From the IMG/VR virus record IMGVR_UViG_3300023174_000044, positions 62,001 through 126,000 of that record: a stretch of DNA of 64,000 bases; one strand, given 5' to 3'. The stretch's first letter is position 1. Each line of letters starts with the position of its first letter. A program made the translations under genes and the position numbers. This stretch comes from a virus. The notes beneath the pieces were generated by a model. That model was not told where the DNA came from. It made no database searches and worked only from the letters and a program-made list of their open reading frames with translations. Positions 47,699-56,709 of this stretch are shown here, in pieces.

Positions 47699-48541
47699 TT
47701 AATTAAATTTTGCCATTTGTTTATTTGGGTCAAACTCGCCAAGCATTCTAATCCAAGGGTCTTGTTTGCCTGCTAACACATTCATAAACCAACTAACATC
47801 TTCACCTCGAGCATGCATAAACCAAGCAATTTGTCTAGCATCTAAAAAGCGTTGTCGACGATATTCAAAGTGATTAAAGTCTCTAGGGTCTTCTGGTCGT
47901 CCTTCGTACATGATTCTCTTCTGGAAAGTTTCGTCGTTGTTATTACCAGTTAGGTCGTGACGATCATGCAAGACATCAACCGAAATAGTTTCCATAATAT
48001 TTAAGATATAGGCAATTTGACTAATCCATGCGTCCGAAAGTTGGTGTGCGCTTAGATAATTAAACAACATTAACCATTCTTTTGGAACAATCGGAAATAC
48101 AGCATAAGGATGCTCGTTGTGAGTGGGCATTCTTAGCACACGAAACTTACCGTTGTGCTCTTTTATTCGACTGTCCCAGCCCTGTGTTTTCATAAGTGCA
48201 TCGTCATTCCAGAACATTAGCCAACGTGCATTACTTTTTTTAGCCAGTTCTGTAACATATTCATTTAAACGAGTGTAACCAACTGGTTTAAATTCTAATA
48301 TTGACGTCGAAATACCCCGACTATCAAATTCTTTAAAAACGTTTGCCGCCGCCCACTCAATGGAGTCTTTGTCGTCTTCATCCATGCCTAGTAAAATTTG
48401 TATTGATTTTACATCATCGGCCAGGTCAATCAAGCTGTTAAGACTATCAAGCAATGCAGTTGTGCGTCCACGGGTGGGCAACAACACAGCCACATCATAT
48501 TTTGGTTCCAAAATTAAAGCTGGTATTTCAATCAATTTCAT
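47699..48541 (-). CDS. Family-2-like glycosyltransferase
   Basis: 280 aa. AVLLPTRGRTTALLDSLNSL is the nucleotide-binding start of GT-A glycosyltransferases. GMDEDDKDSI and WLMFWNDDALM supply the DxD-type acidic pairs that hold the metal and UDP-sugar. No membrane span. It probably transfers a sugar to a soluble acceptor. Two bases separate it from the methyltransferase gene. Confidence 0.75.
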   Translation of the reverse strand: MKLIEIPALILEPKYDVAVLLPTRGRTTALLDSLNSLIDLADDVKSIQILLGMDEDDKDSIEWAAANVFKEFDSRGISTSILEFKPVGYTRLNEYVTELAKKSNARWLMFWNDDALMKTQGWDSRIKEHNGKFRVLRMPTHNEHPYAVFPIVPKEWLMLFNYLSAHQLSDAWISQIAYILNIMETISVDVLHDRHDLTGNNNDETFQKRIMYEGRPEDPRDFNHFEYRRQRFLDARQIAWFMHARGEDVSWFMNVLAGKQDPWIRMLGEFDPNKQMAKFN

Positions 48542-49071
48542 TCAAATAAATCCTCATTCCATTCTCTATGGCCTTCTCTAAAAGCCATGTTTGCTTGTGT
48601 TTCACGCACTTCCACTCGGTAGCACCATAAACGACTTGCTTCGTACTCTCCCCAAAAGTCAGGAATGTAAACACCGTTAACATACTTGTACAGCATGTCT
48701 GCAAGTGATTCACATCCAACTCTGGGCAAGATTGTGAGCTTGGCCAGTTTCCGACGTTCCATTTCCTTGTAGAACTCCAGTTCAGGATCATCGGCACTGA
48801 CCAAGGTAGTGTGATCAAATTGATCTTCTAATATCTTTTTAAGTTCTTTGAGACCACCATAGTCGGCTGCCCAGTTACGAACATCAAGATTGTTTGTACC
48901 AAAGTAAAATTTCATACTAAACGAATAACCATGATTCAAATTACAATGACTATCGGCCCTCCACTGTCTGTAAGCGCACGGAAATGCGTCAATGTACTCT
49001 TTGGTACTGGTAAACTTGTAGGTTACCGGTTGATACTCTTGCTTGACTACTGCGTTAAAATTGTCTGACAT
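48538..49071 (-). CDS. queD: 6-carboxytetrahydropterin synthase QueD-like
   Basis: 177 aa. Block ADSHCNLNHGYSFSMKFYFG carries the catalytic Cys and HG; the second zinc His of the usual HGH is Tyr, and the first (AAHR in most) is also Tyr (CAYRQW). FDHTTLVSADD has the active DH pair and GCESLADMLY the pterin-binding Glu. Such HGY variants form a known sub-branch of the PTPS/QueD fold. It would make carboxytetrahydropterin from the FolE product, for QueE. Own promoter at 49090-49119. Confidence 0.75.
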   Translation of the reverse strand: MSDNFNAVVKQEYQPVTYKFTSTKEYIDAFPCAYRQWRADSHCNLNHGYSFSMKFYFGTNNLDVRNWAADYGGLKELKKILEDQFDHTTLVSADDPELEFYKEMERRKLAKLTILPRVGCESLADMLYKYVNGVYIPDFWGEYEASRLWCYRVEVRETQANMAFREGHREWNEDLFE

Positions 49072-49089
49072 GCTGTTTCTCCTATGTTA

Positions 49090-49119
49090 ATTATAGCATA
49101 GGCTTGCAGAATTTGTAAA
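49090..49119 (-). promoter_or_regulatory. Sigma70-type promoter for the queD-like gene
   Basis: Minus strand TTTACA (49114-49119), 18-base spacer, TATAAT (49090-49095), followed by AGGAG and ATG 49071. Confidence 0.75.
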
Positions 49120-49154
49120 GCGGGATGAATGCCAAAAAGACCGCTGAAGCTTGA

Positions 49155-49856
49155 CTACTTGGCTTCTACCACAATACGAACATTTCCGTCCATTTGTTCA
49201 TTGTGATATGAATTTTTGCCAATGTCAACGTCCACAATTAAATAATTACAATCTATATTTGATAATGCATCACGGATGAACTGATCGTACAATACACCTC
49301 GAGGCGTTGCTGTGTTAAAAAGTTTAATTAAATCGGTTTCACTTGTAAAGTCGATGAATCTTTGAAAATTTAATGCCAAATATCCTCGTCCACCAGGTTT
49401 AATCATTGAAACAAATTGTTGTAATCGATTCTCGAATTTAGTTAATGAACAAAAATGTAGGGCACAAATCGAAAATACTGATTCAAAACATTGTTGATGA
49501 TTTTTGACATATTCATCATCAATTTGATCATCAATGTCTCGATAGTCATCCAGGGGATCTACGCCAACAATATTAGGTATGTATTTTTTGAAAATATTCC
49601 AGCCACATCCTAAATCATATATTGTGTCTGGTGATTTTTCCAACAATGGTTTTAGATAATAAAACGGTGTTACAGAAAAATAACTTTTTAATAAACGATC
49701 TCCCCATATTTGTCTAGGAGTGCATGAAGATTTTTGATACGGCCAGTGCTTGGCCCAGACTAAATGATCAAAGTCTTTTTCAAGAGTTCGATATAAATCT
49801 GTATTCTGAAACTCTTCTTTAAATCTGAGTAGATTGTATTCGTTTAAGTTATCCAT
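49155..49856 (-). CDS. SAM-dependent methyltransferase-like protein
   Basis: 233 aa. DTIYDLGCGWNIFKKYIPNI is motif I and VGVDPLDDYRD motif II. SVFSICALHFCSLTKFE and MIKPGGRGYLALNFQ match motifs IV and V of Rossmann methyltransferases. Its substrate is unknown. It lies between FolE and the QueD-like gene, so a link to base or pterin chemistry is possible. Confidence 0.75.
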   Translation of the reverse strand: MDNLNEYNLLRFKEEFQNTDLYRTLEKDFDHLVWAKHWPYQKSSCTPRQIWGDRLLKSYFSVTPFYYLKPLLEKSPDTIYDLGCGWNIFKKYIPNIVGVDPLDDYRDIDDQIDDEYVKNHQQCFESVFSICALHFCSLTKFENRLQQFVSMIKPGGRGYLALNFQRFIDFTSETDLIKLFNTATPRGVLYDQFIRDALSNIDCNYLIVDVDIGKNSYHNEQMDGNVRIVVEAK

Positions 49857-49859
49857 ATA

Positions 49860-50543
49860 TTAATTCCTTTTACACGCATTAACAATATTCATAAACTCAT
49901 TGCGTACTGCTGGATCACTCTTGAATACTCCGCCAAGTTTGCTAGTGACTGTTGACGATCCTGTGTCTTCTACACCACGACTTTTTACACAGTAGTGTTG
50001 AGCATCAATGACCACTGCAATGTCGTCAGTTTCAAGAATATACTGTAATGCATGATACACTTGTTCTGTCAACCGCTCCTGAATTTGTGGGCGTTTGCTA
50101 AAGTATTCAACCACACGATTGATCTTTGACAAGCCCAACACCTTTTGTTTGGGAATGTAACCCACAGTTGCTAAACCATCAATCACAACAAAGTGATGTT
50201 CGCAGTTGCTTTGTACGTTGACATTACGCTCGATAACCATTTCATCGTACTTCATCTTGTTGTCAACTGTGGTACACTTTGGAAATGCTTCGTAATCTAG
50301 ACCCCAAAAAATTTCATTCACATACATCTTGGCCACACGTTTTGGTGTGTCCATTAGACTATCATCACTGAGGTCTAATCCCAGCACCTCCATGATATGC
50401 TTAAAGTCTTTTTCAATCAATTCAATTTTATCTTTACGATCAACTGCATGTTGAAAAGTAGGAGTTTCTACACCGCACTTGACCAAGTGGTTGTGTACTA
50501 ATAGACCCAATTCAGGGTCGCATTTTGTTTTGTTATATGACAT
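49860..50543 (-). CDS. folE: GTP cyclohydrolase I (FolE)
   Basis: 227 aa. NCEHHFVVIDGLATVGYIPK has the zinc Cys and the His pair, SKINRVVEYFSKRPQIQERL follows, then AQHYCVKSRGVEDTGSSTVT with the second zinc Cys and active His. Length and order are standard. It turns GTP into dihydroneopterin triphosphate, the entry to 7-deazaguanine (and folate) synthesis, and feeds QueD. Confidence 0.95.
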   Translation of the reverse strand: MSYNKTKCDPELGLLVHNHLVKCGVETPTFQHAVDRKDKIELIEKDFKHIMEVLGLDLSDDSLMDTPKRVAKMYVNEIFWGLDYEAFPKCTTVDNKMKYDEMVIERNVNVQSNCEHHFVVIDGLATVGYIPKQKVLGLSKINRVVEYFSKRPQIQERLTEQVYHALQYILETDDIAVVIDAQHYCVKSRGVEDTGSSTVTSKLGGVFKSDPAVRNEFMNIVNACKRN

Positions 50544-50639
50544 ATTGATATCCTTCCTTACGCGGATTTTAAATTTTGATATTTGCTACCTTTGTGTAGC
50601 AAGAATATTTATTAAGTTTAACAGATTTATCTAAAAAAG
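50544..50639 (-). promoter_or_regulatory. Short intergenic gap with a perfect hairpin upstream of folE
   Basis: 96 bases. TTGCTAC (50596-50602) pairs with GTAGCAA (50583-50589) over a 6-base loop on the minus strand, about 45 bases before folE. It may be a weak terminator for the oxygenase-like gene or a leader structure. No promoter is clear. Confidence 0.4.
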
Positions 50640-51179
50640 TCAAACCCTAAAGCCAGAAATTTGGAGAGTATATTTGTCTTCCATACCTGCATTACAGCTC
50701 AGATGTTGGATATCACTGTCCCACACCCAGCCTTCGCCTTGTTTCCAACCAACACTGGTTTCAAAAGTATTGTCCGGAGAAATATATTGGATCATTTGCC
50801 CAAATTTGTAATCTTCTAAATAGACATTGGCTCTAACTTTTAGTTCAGTACGTTCAGGAAACCGTTTTTTAATTTGGTAGAATGTATCTTTGTGCAAGGT
50901 GGTTATACAGCCAGGTTGTTGTCTAATACTTGACATAGTGACAATTTCCATACCTAACTGCTGACCAATTTCTGTAAAGTCCACCTGATCCGGAGTCCAC
51001 CAAAGTTGATTAATTTTAGTATTTTCATAACAGTAACTTTTTGGCAACCCGCCATATGATGCATAAATGTCGGCCATTTCGGTAACCTGATGCTTGATAC
51101 ATGTATCTTCGTGAGTGGTATAGTTGGCATTTAGAAAAATACCAAAATCATAGTCTAGTTTAATTTTTTGTACAAACAT
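50640..51179 (-). CDS. 2-oxoglutarate/Fe(II) oxygenase-like (AspH fold) protein
   Basis: 179 aa. TTLHKDTFYQIKKRFPERTE has an HxD iron site, and WDSDIQHLSCNAGMEDKYTL the distal His on the next strands, spaced as in the double-stranded beta-helix of aspartyl/asparaginyl hydroxylase-like enzymes. LKVRANVYLEDYKFGQMIQY is the middle strand pair. A sugar- or peptide-hydroxylating role would fit the cluster. The 2OG-binding Arg is not certain. Confidence 0.5.
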   Translation of the reverse strand: MFVQKIKLDYDFGIFLNANYTTHEDTCIKHQVTEMADIYASYGGLPKSYCYENTKINQLWWTPDQVDFTEIGQQLGMEIVTMSSIRQQPGCITTLHKDTFYQIKKRFPERTELKVRANVYLEDYKFGQMIQYISPDNTFETSVGWKQGEGWVWDSDIQHLSCNAGMEDKYTLQISGFRV

Positions 51180-51182
51180 TTT

Positions 51183-51779
51183 TTAATCCTCAATGGTTAT
51201 TTGTCTACAGTCTGGATATTCAACATACACGGGTTGCGGCCAATTAACCTTAATTATGTTGAGTAGATCCATACCAATTTCTGCTTCTTCTATGGTGGGC
51301 TTGTAATGATAACCCACTTTGAAAACCTGCTGTGATTCCCATGGCTTGATAGCTAAGTCTCTGCCATCGTAGCGTTGAGCCAACATGATATCGTAGGCTT
51401 CAACATCATCCAGCAAAATAGCACCACCACGACCAATGTGAAGTGGCTTGCCATGCCCAAAGCTCAGGCAGGTCAATGTGTCTGGGCGATACATATCTTT
51501 TTCAAGTCTGCGAGCACTATCCCAGATGCGTGTGCCAAGGAATGAATACTCTCCTACCCAACGTTGCCAAGCATGATCAAGATACTCATATTTGATACCT
51601 AACTTGTGCATGGTCATTGGAATACTCAAGTAAGTGTAAGGAGTAAACTTGCACTCCTTGACTTGATCATATCGCAAACAAAGTTCAATGGCATGTGTAC
51701 AGCAATCAGTCATGATTGCATATGGTGCACCGGTAAACTCTGCTAGAGCTTGTTCAAATTTTAATATTTTGTCAAACAT
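51183..51779 (-). CDS. Short DegT/DnrJ-type aminotransferase-like protein
   Basis: 198 aa from ATG 51777-51779; the open frame to 51887 lies inside the preceding gene. APYAIMTDCCTHAIELCLRY is the PLP-phosphate region, DSARRLE the Asp region, and LSFGHGKPLHIGRGGA the Lys loop. At about half the family's normal 370 residues it lacks the C-terminal domain. It may be active as such, may need a partner, or may be a degenerate scaffold. It overlaps the B12 radical SAM gene by 8 bases. Confidence 0.65.
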   Translation of the reverse strand: MFDKILKFEQALAEFTGAPYAIMTDCCTHAIELCLRYDQVKECKFTPYTYLSIPMTMHKLGIKYEYLDHAWQRWVGEYSFLGTRIWDSARRLEKDMYRPDTLTCLSFGHGKPLHIGRGGAILLDDVEAYDIMLAQRYDGRDLAIKPWESQQVFKVGYHYKPTIEEAEIGMDLLNIIKVNWPQPVYVEYPDCRQITIED

Positions 51780-53652
51780 TGTCAACTTTGTTAATTCTGT
51801 TTTTTGATACCGATGCTCGTCGACCAAAATATAATTGTTCAAAGAAGTCCTGTTTGTTTTTATGCTTAAATGGATACGAAATTTCAAGTGTGTTTGAAAC
51901 GTTTAATTCGTCAGAGTTGTTAAACACATAATCGTAAATGTTGTATTGATAGTCAACAGTATACGGGTAACTACCTTCATAATGATGTAGATAATCTGAT
52001 TGTAAAGATACCACTTCTTTATAAATTTCAGGATCCAACTCGCAAAATTCTTTGTTAATAATTTGATAAACTTCGTCAAGTGTTGAATCGACATTATCAA
52101 ACAATATGTGAATACTAGTCCAAAGCGCACTATGTCCATCTCTATTTGGAATAATACTTTCGCCACTTTCTAAAAAAGAAACAATAAAATTCTTCATTCT
52201 ATAGTATTCTTGAGTTAGTAAACTAGTACTGGGACCGTTGACAATTTTATTTTCAATTTGCGAATAGAAATCGTAGTAACTAATATTTTTATGCTTTCTT
52301 AAAAATCTACTTAGAATATGTGTGATACCACTATAATGATAAGTCATTATAATGTAACTGAACAAATAACTCTTAACAAAATCTTCAAGGGGCATGTACT
52401 TTGTAGATTTGACTACTACTTCTTTTTCCATAATATCATCACCCTCGTTGACTAATGCACCAGTTACAAACTTTGGAACAGCAATACTTTCAATTTGGTG
52501 TAGAGTTCGTTGCTCATAGCTGTTAAGTTCAGAGTTTTCTAATAACTGCGCAAGCCAAACATCCAGGCTGTTGTGTTGCCCAGCCTCAAGTATCAGTCCA
52601 TGATTTTGTTTCCAGGTTTCATAGGTCTCGTAAGGTAGTCCAAGGATCATTTCAGTGTATGCTGGAATGCCATTTTTAAAACATTCTTCTAGCATCTCTT
52701 TAAGATCGCTGATCTCCATATTTTTTCTTTTGATAGCATCAAGAACTTGATCGTTCATGCTTTGCACACTAACAGTAAATCCTCTATTTTTATCATTGCT
52801 AAAAAATATTTTTGCAATTTCTATAATTTTTTGTTTTGCATTTTTAGCCCATTGAGCAATGACAACATGCGGGAATCCCTTTGTGTTTTGTAATTGGTGT
52901 ATATGTTGTGCAAACTTTTTATCTCTTTCATAGAGCATGCCAAAATTTGCATCAGCAATAAACAAATATGCAACACGATTGTTGGCCATCCAGGTAAGCT
53001 CGTCTAACACCCGGTCTTCTGCAAATTTAAGAACCTTGCTGTATGTTAAGCTACCCCAATCACAAAAAGTACATGAGTACGGGCATCCGCGGTTGGTTTC
53101 TAATACTCCTTGCCAGTAGTACTCAGGATTGTCGTTGACTATTTTATCAAATACACCTGATGTATACGGGCTTGGATACTCTAAGTTGGCCATTCTAGCA
53201 AATGTACTGACTTTTTTAATTGGTGTTTCATTGTGTAAAGATAGTAGTATATCTAAAAATGCTGGCTCGCCCTCACCGTTGACAATTGTATCAACGTATG
53301 GATGTTTCTTAAAGAAAGATTTTTCGTAAGGTAGTTTGGTAACTTGCGGCCCGCCAAATACAATAAGACACTTGGGCCATTTTTCTTTAATAGACTTGGC
53401 TAGTTTTTTACAATATTCGTAGTTCCAAACATAACAACTAAATGCTGCCACAGCTGGATTATCAAAGTTTTTGATTGTTTCATCAATTGACATTCTCTTG
53501 AAGACTAACTCTTTAAGGATAAAGTTATCCTTGATCACAGGATTTTGCACAGCAAAACTCCATAAGCACCCTACAGAATATGGCAACCAATAGCCCTCGG
53601 TTCCGCCAAACACATTTCCATGTGCGGGCTGTAGTAAGTAAACATTATGCAT
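51772..53652 (-). CDS. B12-binding-domain radical SAM protein
   Basis: 626 aa. The N-terminal ~150 residues form a cobalamin-binding-type Rossmann domain (PAVAAFSCYVWNYEYCKKLA, CLIVFGGPQVTK, IVNGEGEPAFLDILL). The radical SAM motif is TNRGCPYSCTFCDWGS (CX3CX2C) near residue 188. No B12-ligand DxHxxG is evident, as in many members. Such enzymes methylate or rearrange unactivated carbons, or tailor methoxy and sugar groups. It sits beside a DegT-like and a 2OG-oxygenase-like gene. Very AT-rich. Confidence 0.83.
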   Translation of the reverse strand: MHNVYLLQPAHGNVFGGTEGYWLPYSVGCLWSFAVQNPVIKDNFILKELVFKRMSIDETIKNFDNPAVAAFSCYVWNYEYCKKLAKSIKEKWPKCLIVFGGPQVTKLPYEKSFFKKHPYVDTIVNGEGEPAFLDILLSLHNETPIKKVSTFARMANLEYPSPYTSGVFDKIVNDNPEYYWQGVLETNRGCPYSCTFCDWGSLTYSKVLKFAEDRVLDELTWMANNRVAYLFIADANFGMLYERDKKFAQHIHQLQNTKGFPHVVIAQWAKNAKQKIIEIAKIFFSNDKNRGFTVSVQSMNDQVLDAIKRKNMEISDLKEMLEECFKNGIPAYTEMILGLPYETYETWKQNHGLILEAGQHNSLDVWLAQLLENSELNSYEQRTLHQIESIAVPKFVTGALVNEGDDIMEKEVVVKSTKYMPLEDFVKSYLFSYIIMTYHYSGITHILSRFLRKHKNISYYDFYSQIENKIVNGPSTSLLTQEYYRMKNFIVSFLESGESIIPNRDGHSALWTSIHILFDNVDSTLDEVYQIINKEFCELDPEIYKEVVSLQSDYLHHYEGSYPYTVDYQYNIYDYVFNNSDELNVSNTLEISYPFKHKNKQDFFEQLYFGRRASVSKNRINKVDNV

Positions 53653-54343
53653 TTTTTGATTTTTTTATATAATTGTAAATATGCTCTGACCATATTTGGT
53701 GACCGTAATCATTAAGATGACAATCATTTTTACTTATCGCAACATTGTTGTCAACAATGAAATCCAACATGTATCCAGCACCAGCAAGTTTTAAATCTTG
53801 TGTACTTTCTTTGCTGAAATAAAAAGGAATATAAGTTCCTGGACACCGCAATTTTACACTATCAGTATAACTTAAAAAATTGCAAGTTTGTTCATATAAC
53901 GAATAATAATTGTCAAACCAATTATCATAAAAATTAATCCCAGTTGATGTAGGAGTTAGTGTCGACCATTTTTTTTGTGTATTAAGAAAATTGTTGTCAC
54001 TGCGAAATAACTGTTTTGTTTTGGTGGTATACACTAAACTTTTTTTGATAGCTTCTGTGTGTACTGGGTTATCATTGTCAATGATAAACGATTTGCGTGA
54101 AGGGTGACTCCATCCAATTATTACCAAATCGTTGTCTGTGATTCTGTTGAGATTTTCTAAAAACGTATGATAAATGAAAAAATTATCTGCTCCTGCTTGA
54201 GCATAATTTTCGTACTCTATATTTAGCTTTTTACTAAGAAGATTGGGCCATCCTGATTCGGGTGACCCAATATTGTAAGGCAAGGACATACTTTGTCCAA
54301 ATACCCAAAGTTTACTGTTTTCTGTTGTACCAAAGCCAGGCAT
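53645..54343 (-). CDS. SGNH-hydrolase-like protein (altered block I)
   Basis: 232 aa. LWVFGQSMSLPYNIG is where GDS should be, changed to GQS. AQAGADNFFIYH matches block II/III, LVIIGWSHPSRKS block III, and the end NDCHLNDYGHQIW a DxxH block. Possibly an esterase, or a non-catalytic sugar-binding relative. It overlaps the epimerase gene by 32 bases, so its start could be a little downstream. Confidence 0.6.
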   Translation of the reverse strand: MPGFGTTENSKLWVFGQSMSLPYNIGSPESGWPNLLSKKLNIEYENYAQAGADNFFIYHTFLENLNRITDNDLVIIGWSHPSRKSFIIDNDNPVHTEAIKKSLVYTTKTKQLFRSDNNFLNTQKKWSTLTPTSTGINFYDNWFDNYYSLYEQTCNFLSYTDSVKLRCPGTYIPFYFSKESTQDLKLAGAGYMLDFIVDNNVAISKNDCHLNDYGHQIWSEHIYNYIKKSKNA

Positions 54344-55289
54344 GTTTAATTATATCATCTAGTGAAAATTGTTGTTTCCAATTGGTTAAAGAACTAAATT
54401 TATCTGCACTGGCAGTTAAGATTGCAGGATCACCATCTCTTTGTGGTCCTATTTTTACCTGTAGTTTTAACCCTGTAATTCTTTCTGCTGAATTGATAAT
54501 TTCCTGATTACTCGATCCTGTGCTGGTTCCAAGGTTATAAGTCCCACTAGGAAGTTCAGCGTCAATTGCCAGTATGTGTGCGTGTGCAATATCCTCAACA
54601 TGGATATAATCTCTAATACAGGTCTTGTCGTCAGTGGGATAATTGTTACCATTGAGAGTGAATTCTTGACCGTCTCGCAGACTCTCCAACACACGAGCAA
54701 TAATATGTGTTGCGTTGCGAGCTTGTCCGTGCTGTATTTTACTATCTGCGCCGCAGGCATTGAAATATCTAAATGCAATATATTCTAATCCATAGGCTAC
54801 TTTATAATCTTCCAGTATCCATTCCATGGCTCTCTTTGTTTCACCATACGGGCTAATTGGTTCACAAGGATCAACTTCATGACACGGAGTCATAATTGGA
54901 TTGCCATAAACACTGGCGCTACTGCTAAAGATAATTCTGGGCCGATACTCTGCTGGTATACTAGAAATTCTATCTAGGAATTGTATATTCTTTTCAATGT
55001 TGTTATTCCAGTATTCTTTTGGATTCTTAACACTGGGTCCAACTAGACTAGTTCCTGCACAATGAATGACCGCGGATGGCTTTGAGGCTTCGATAATATT
55101 GATGATTTCCTCAGATGCAAAATCTCCTCTATGGAATTGATTTGGAACCAACATTAAATGTTTAGGCAACGGATTTTGATCAATACCAAGCACCATATAC
55201 CCAAGCCTCTTTAACGAAATCATGGTCTGACCACCGATATATCCGGCAGCACCGGTGACTACTACTAATTTATTAGAGTCAACTTTCAT
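54312..55289 (-). CDS. UDP-glucose 4-epimerase-like SDR (GalE type)
   Basis: 325 aa. VTGAAGYIGGQTMISLKRLG is the NAD fingerprint, SSSASVYG the active Ser, SPYGETKRAMEW the YxxxK, and RYFNACGADSKIQHGQARNA a typical GalE stretch. CIRDYIHVEDIAHAH is also GalE-like. It interconverts UDP-sugar epimers and would supply the glycosyltransferase encoded next to it (4-base overlap). An epimerase paralog is at 3664-4632. Confidence 0.87.
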   Translation of the reverse strand: MKVDSNKLVVVTGAAGYIGGQTMISLKRLGYMVLGIDQNPLPKHLMLVPNQFHRGDFASEEIINIIEASKPSAVIHCAGTSLVGPSVKNPKEYWNNNIEKNIQFLDRISSIPAEYRPRIIFSSSASVYGNPIMTPCHEVDPCEPISPYGETKRAMEWILEDYKVAYGLEYIAFRYFNACGADSKIQHGQARNATHIIARVLESLRDGQEFTLNGNNYPTDDKTCIRDYIHVEDIAHAHILAIDAELPSGTYNLGTSTGSSNQEIINSAERITGLKLQVKIGPQRDGDPAILTASADKFSSLTNWKQQFSLDDIIKHAWLWYNRKQ

Positions 55290-56482
55290 TCAACTTTCCT
55301 AACTTTGTATTTTGCCCCTGCAACATGATCACGATATCGATTACCTGCACGATTCCACTGCTCTCCTTTGCCTTCCATGATATCACAGATTCTATCAATG
55401 GTTCCATTGTTCCAGTCGCTGATAAGACCAATATTATGATGAGATTTTTCTAATAGATTATTAAGTTTCCTAACTACATCATCCTCACTCCAGGGAATGT
55501 ACAGACGGTCTAGGTCGTTGGCAAATGTTTCTGGAAAACTACGATAAGCAGGGTAAAGCACATTAGCGCCAAGTGTGTCAGCTTCTGAAACTGTGTTTGA
55601 TACCCAGTCTTGAAGAGCACAATTGAAAAGAACACGAGTGTCATTAAGAAGAGAGTAATACTCATTTTTAGTTAAGTTTTCATGAATCTCAAGTAATCCA
55701 CTAGCCTGTAATTTGCGAGCACGTTTTACATAATTATTATTGTTTGATCGCAACGGACCTCCAGAGAAGATAGCAAAGCTAATCTGAGGCTGTTCTTCTT
55801 GAACACGTTCAGCCAGGTCCATAAAGAAACCTGGTTGCTTCTCCTGGTCAAATCTTGCGGCAAACCCTACCCGCATTTTACGATCGGCAAATGGTCGGAT
55901 ATTTGCTGTGCCACCTATGCGTTCTAACACTTCTTCTTTGCCAAATGCCAAGCCGCTAATATTGTAGATAGGTGCAGTCCAATTGGCAATACGCATGTGG
56001 GCTACCATTTCTTCGTTGGTAGCCAGTACACCTGTAACAAATTCATTGACCATTTGTTCATACAAACTCATCCACTTGCCCATGCCCCATACATGTACAA
56101 AGTCGTCAGGATCAATAGCCTGTGCCAGACAACGAACATACACACGAGGTCTTTGTTCTGTTGGAATTTGATTCATGATATAAGGCAAGCTTTCAATGCC
56201 TGGCTGGAACATGTCTTCAAAGTACACAACATCTTTTCCTGAGCATTCACCATTGCGCATCAGCTGTACAAGATTCATCATCTGACTCATGCCAAAGTAA
56301 CTGCGCCCGTGTGCGTCCAGGACCTGACCTACACTAATACTTTTAGTGTTGTCAATGGTAGATCCAGGAACATACACTACATCAATACCTCGACGTTCAA
56401 ATACACGTCGATTCCATTCAGTAAGTTGTAGTGTGTAGCGGGCTTCGTATGACTCCAGACCCATGTAAAATAGTTTCCTCAT
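55286..56482 (-). CDS. Glycosyltransferase (GT-B, family 1/4 like)
   Basis: 398 aa. The GT-B fold is visible: N-terminal Rossmann strands, then RKMRVGFAARFDQEKQPGFF, the start of the C-terminal domain of family 4 enzymes. ISFAIFSGGPLRS, LLNDTRVLFNCALQDWVSNT and VSEADTLGANVLYPAYRSFP cover the donor site with its E-x7-E-like segment. It is similar in type to glycosyltransferases found in T4-like phages and coupled to a GalE-like epimerase. Could decorate DNA or virion. Acceptor unknown. Confidence 0.8.
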   Translation of the reverse strand: MRKLFYMGLESYEARYTLQLTEWNRRVFERRGIDVVYVPGSTIDNTKSISVGQVLDAHGRSYFGMSQMMNLVQLMRNGECSGKDVVYFEDMFQPGIESLPYIMNQIPTEQRPRVYVRCLAQAIDPDDFVHVWGMGKWMSLYEQMVNEFVTGVLATNEEMVAHMRIANWTAPIYNISGLAFGKEEVLERIGGTANIRPFADRKMRVGFAARFDQEKQPGFFMDLAERVQEEQPQISFAIFSGGPLRSNNNNYVKRARKLQASGLLEIHENLTKNEYYSLLNDTRVLFNCALQDWVSNTVSEADTLGANVLYPAYRSFPETFANDLDRLYIPWSEDDVVRKLNNLLEKSHHNIGLISDWNNGTIDRICDIMEGKGEQWNRAGNRYRDHVAGAKYKVRKVE

Positions 56483-56491
56483 GGTAACCCC

Positions 56492-56698
56492 TTAAGGTCT
56501 AGTGTCAGCAGTCCACATGTCCTTGGCGTTTTTGCCCTGGGCATGTTTGCTGTGTTGTTGCCAGGCATAACTTTTCCAGTTATACAAATCGGACTCGTTG
56601 TAACGATACCCAAACCTAATACAAAAATCTAGAAATTTTTCTAGCTCTTCAAAAATTTGATTAAGACGAGGGTTGGGTTTAAATGTAGGCTTGGCCAT
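56492..56698 (-). CDS. Small conserved T4-like phage hypothetical
   Basis: 68 aa. LEKFLDFCIRFGYRYNESDL, YNWKSYAWQQHSK and GKNAKDMW form a pattern seen in small T4-like phage proteins. Likely a compact helical protein. Function unknown. Confidence 0.65.
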   Translation of the reverse strand: MAKPTFKPNPRLNQIFEELEKFLDFCIRFGYRYNESDLYNWKSYAWQQHSKHAQGKNAKDMWTADTRP

Positions 56699-56709
56699 AC
56701 TGTTTCCTA

